This document shows positions 36,304 through 36,633 of a stretch of DNA of 36,633 nucleotides, piece by piece. Origin of the DNA: Schleiferilactobacillus harbinensis DSM 16991 (GTDB lineage Bacteria > Bacillota > Bacilli > Lactobacillales > Lactobacillaceae). The stretch spans positions 1 through 36,633 of the forward strand of contig NZ_AUEH01000031.1 of the NCBI RefSeq assembly GCF_000425885.1. The letters are read 5' to 3'. The translations under genes were made by a program, and so were the position numbers. Positions within the stretch are counted from its first letter, which is position 1, and each line of letters begins with the position of its first letter. The notes below the pieces were generated by a model that made no database searches, was not told where the DNA came from, and saw only the letters and a list, made by a program, of their open reading frames with translations.

Positions 36304-36351
36304 TGCCCCATAATTGTTAGACAGATACTCTAACGATTGTGGGGCATTTTT
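36304..36351 (+). terminator. Hairpin at the IS left end, terminator and ribosome-site mask
   Basis: 36304-36321 pairs along all 18 positions (two G-T wobbles) with 36329-36346, then TTTTT to 36351. It would stop read-through into the transposase and places the GGGG ribosome site in the stem, just before the ATG at 36352. Confidence 0.7.
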
Positions 36352-36633
36352 ATGACCAAATATTCAAGTGAGTTCAAGGTACAGGTTGTACAAGAGTATC
36401 TTTCTGGACGGGTTTCCTATCCAACCCTTTGCGCTAAATACAGTATCCCGTCAATGACCCCAATCCGGAGGTGGGTTAAGCAGGCTCAAGCTAATGGACT
36501 GGAGTCGCTTCAACGTAAACGTACCAAAGTCGCTTATTCATTGGAACAGAAACTGTCTGTGGTAGACTATTACCAAACTAGTGGTGAAGGTGTGGCATCG
36601 GTGGCTGCTCACTTTGGGATCAATGCCTCGCAG
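36352..36633 (+). CDS. IS3-family transposase OrfA (partial)
   Basis: 94 codons are present and the frame is still open at the window end. It begins MTKYSSEFKVQVVQEYLSG, with an HTH ending in PIRRWVKQAQANG, the linker LQRKRTK and a second HTH (SVAAHFGINASQ). This double-HTH layout is typical of IS150-group OrfA. OrfA normally acts with OrfB made by -1 frameshifting; neither the slip site nor orfB is visible here. Confidence 0.88.
   Translation, partial: MTKYSSEFKVQVVQEYLSGRVSYPTLCAKYSIPSMTPIRRWVKQAQANGLESLQRKRTKVAYSLEQKLSVVDYYQTSGEGVASVAAHFGINASQ

Larger units (their letters stand above)
36299..36633 (+). mobile_element. Left end of an IS3-family (IS150-like) insertion sequence
   Basis: The putative left inverted repeat starts TGAAGTGCCCCATAATTGTT, with the TG terminus and general look of IS150-group ends. 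A transposase OrfA begins at 36352 and runs off the window. The right end, orfB and target duplication are outside, so the exact boundary is inferred. Confidence 0.75.

Overview
The window looks like chromosome of a GC-rich member of the Lactobacillaceae. The evidence is a KxYKxGKxW-type serine-rich adhesin ending in SLAP-like wall modules, a WxL/lectin surface protein, a malolactic locus, sugar PTS operons, strong AGGAGG ribosome sites and GTG/TTG starts. Genus is not certain; Schleiferilactobacillus or a GC-rich Lacticaseibacillus would fit. No RNA genes, CRISPR arrays or prophage genes were seen.

Layout. (1) 1-8232: possible 5' end of a minus-strand gene, a 2590-residue serine-rich adhesin, then a small basic protein sharing a two-way terminator with it. 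(2) 8313-10963: DegV protein, an unrecognised membrane protein and a HAD phosphatase. (3) 10979-14678: malolactic locus, with an MleR-type regulator divergent from malolactic enzyme and an AEC malate permease. (4) 14743-23298: a sugar or sugar-acid system. It starts with a cytoplasmic clan GH-A (agarase-like) glycosidase and a LacI regulator. A promoter covered by two matching LacI-type operators follows. Behind it lie a TIM-barrel isomerase/epimerase, an 83-residue unknown, an ion-transporter-superfamily permease, KDG kinase, hexulose-6-phosphate synthase, 6-phospho-3-hexuloisomerase and KDPG aldolase. (5) 23270-27423: MFS efflux pump, then a WxL/L-type lectin surface protein broken by one frameshift. 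(6) 27770-30234: lipoprotein esterase plus PTS EIIBC, ending at a perfect 26-bp inverted repeat. (7) 30239-34246: sucrose operon (scrA-scrB) divergent from an AraC-type regulator. (8) 34292-36256: Cof-type HAD phosphatase and an alpha/beta hydrolase. (9) 36299-end: left end of an IS3-family (IS150-like) element, apparently inserted in the hydrolase terminator.

How the genes may work together. The most unusual unit is region 4. It joins the lower half of the Entner-Doudoroff route (KDG kinase, KDPG aldolase) with the two fructose-6-phosphate/ribulose-5-phosphate RuMP enzymes, an isomerase and a permease, apparently under one LacI regulator that is itself placed behind the glycosidase gene. No sugar dehydrogenase or acid dehydratase is present, so the substrate cannot be read from the sequence. 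Sucrose uptake, the PTS/esterase pair and malolactic fermentation complete a picture of a plant- or food-associated lactic acid bacterium.
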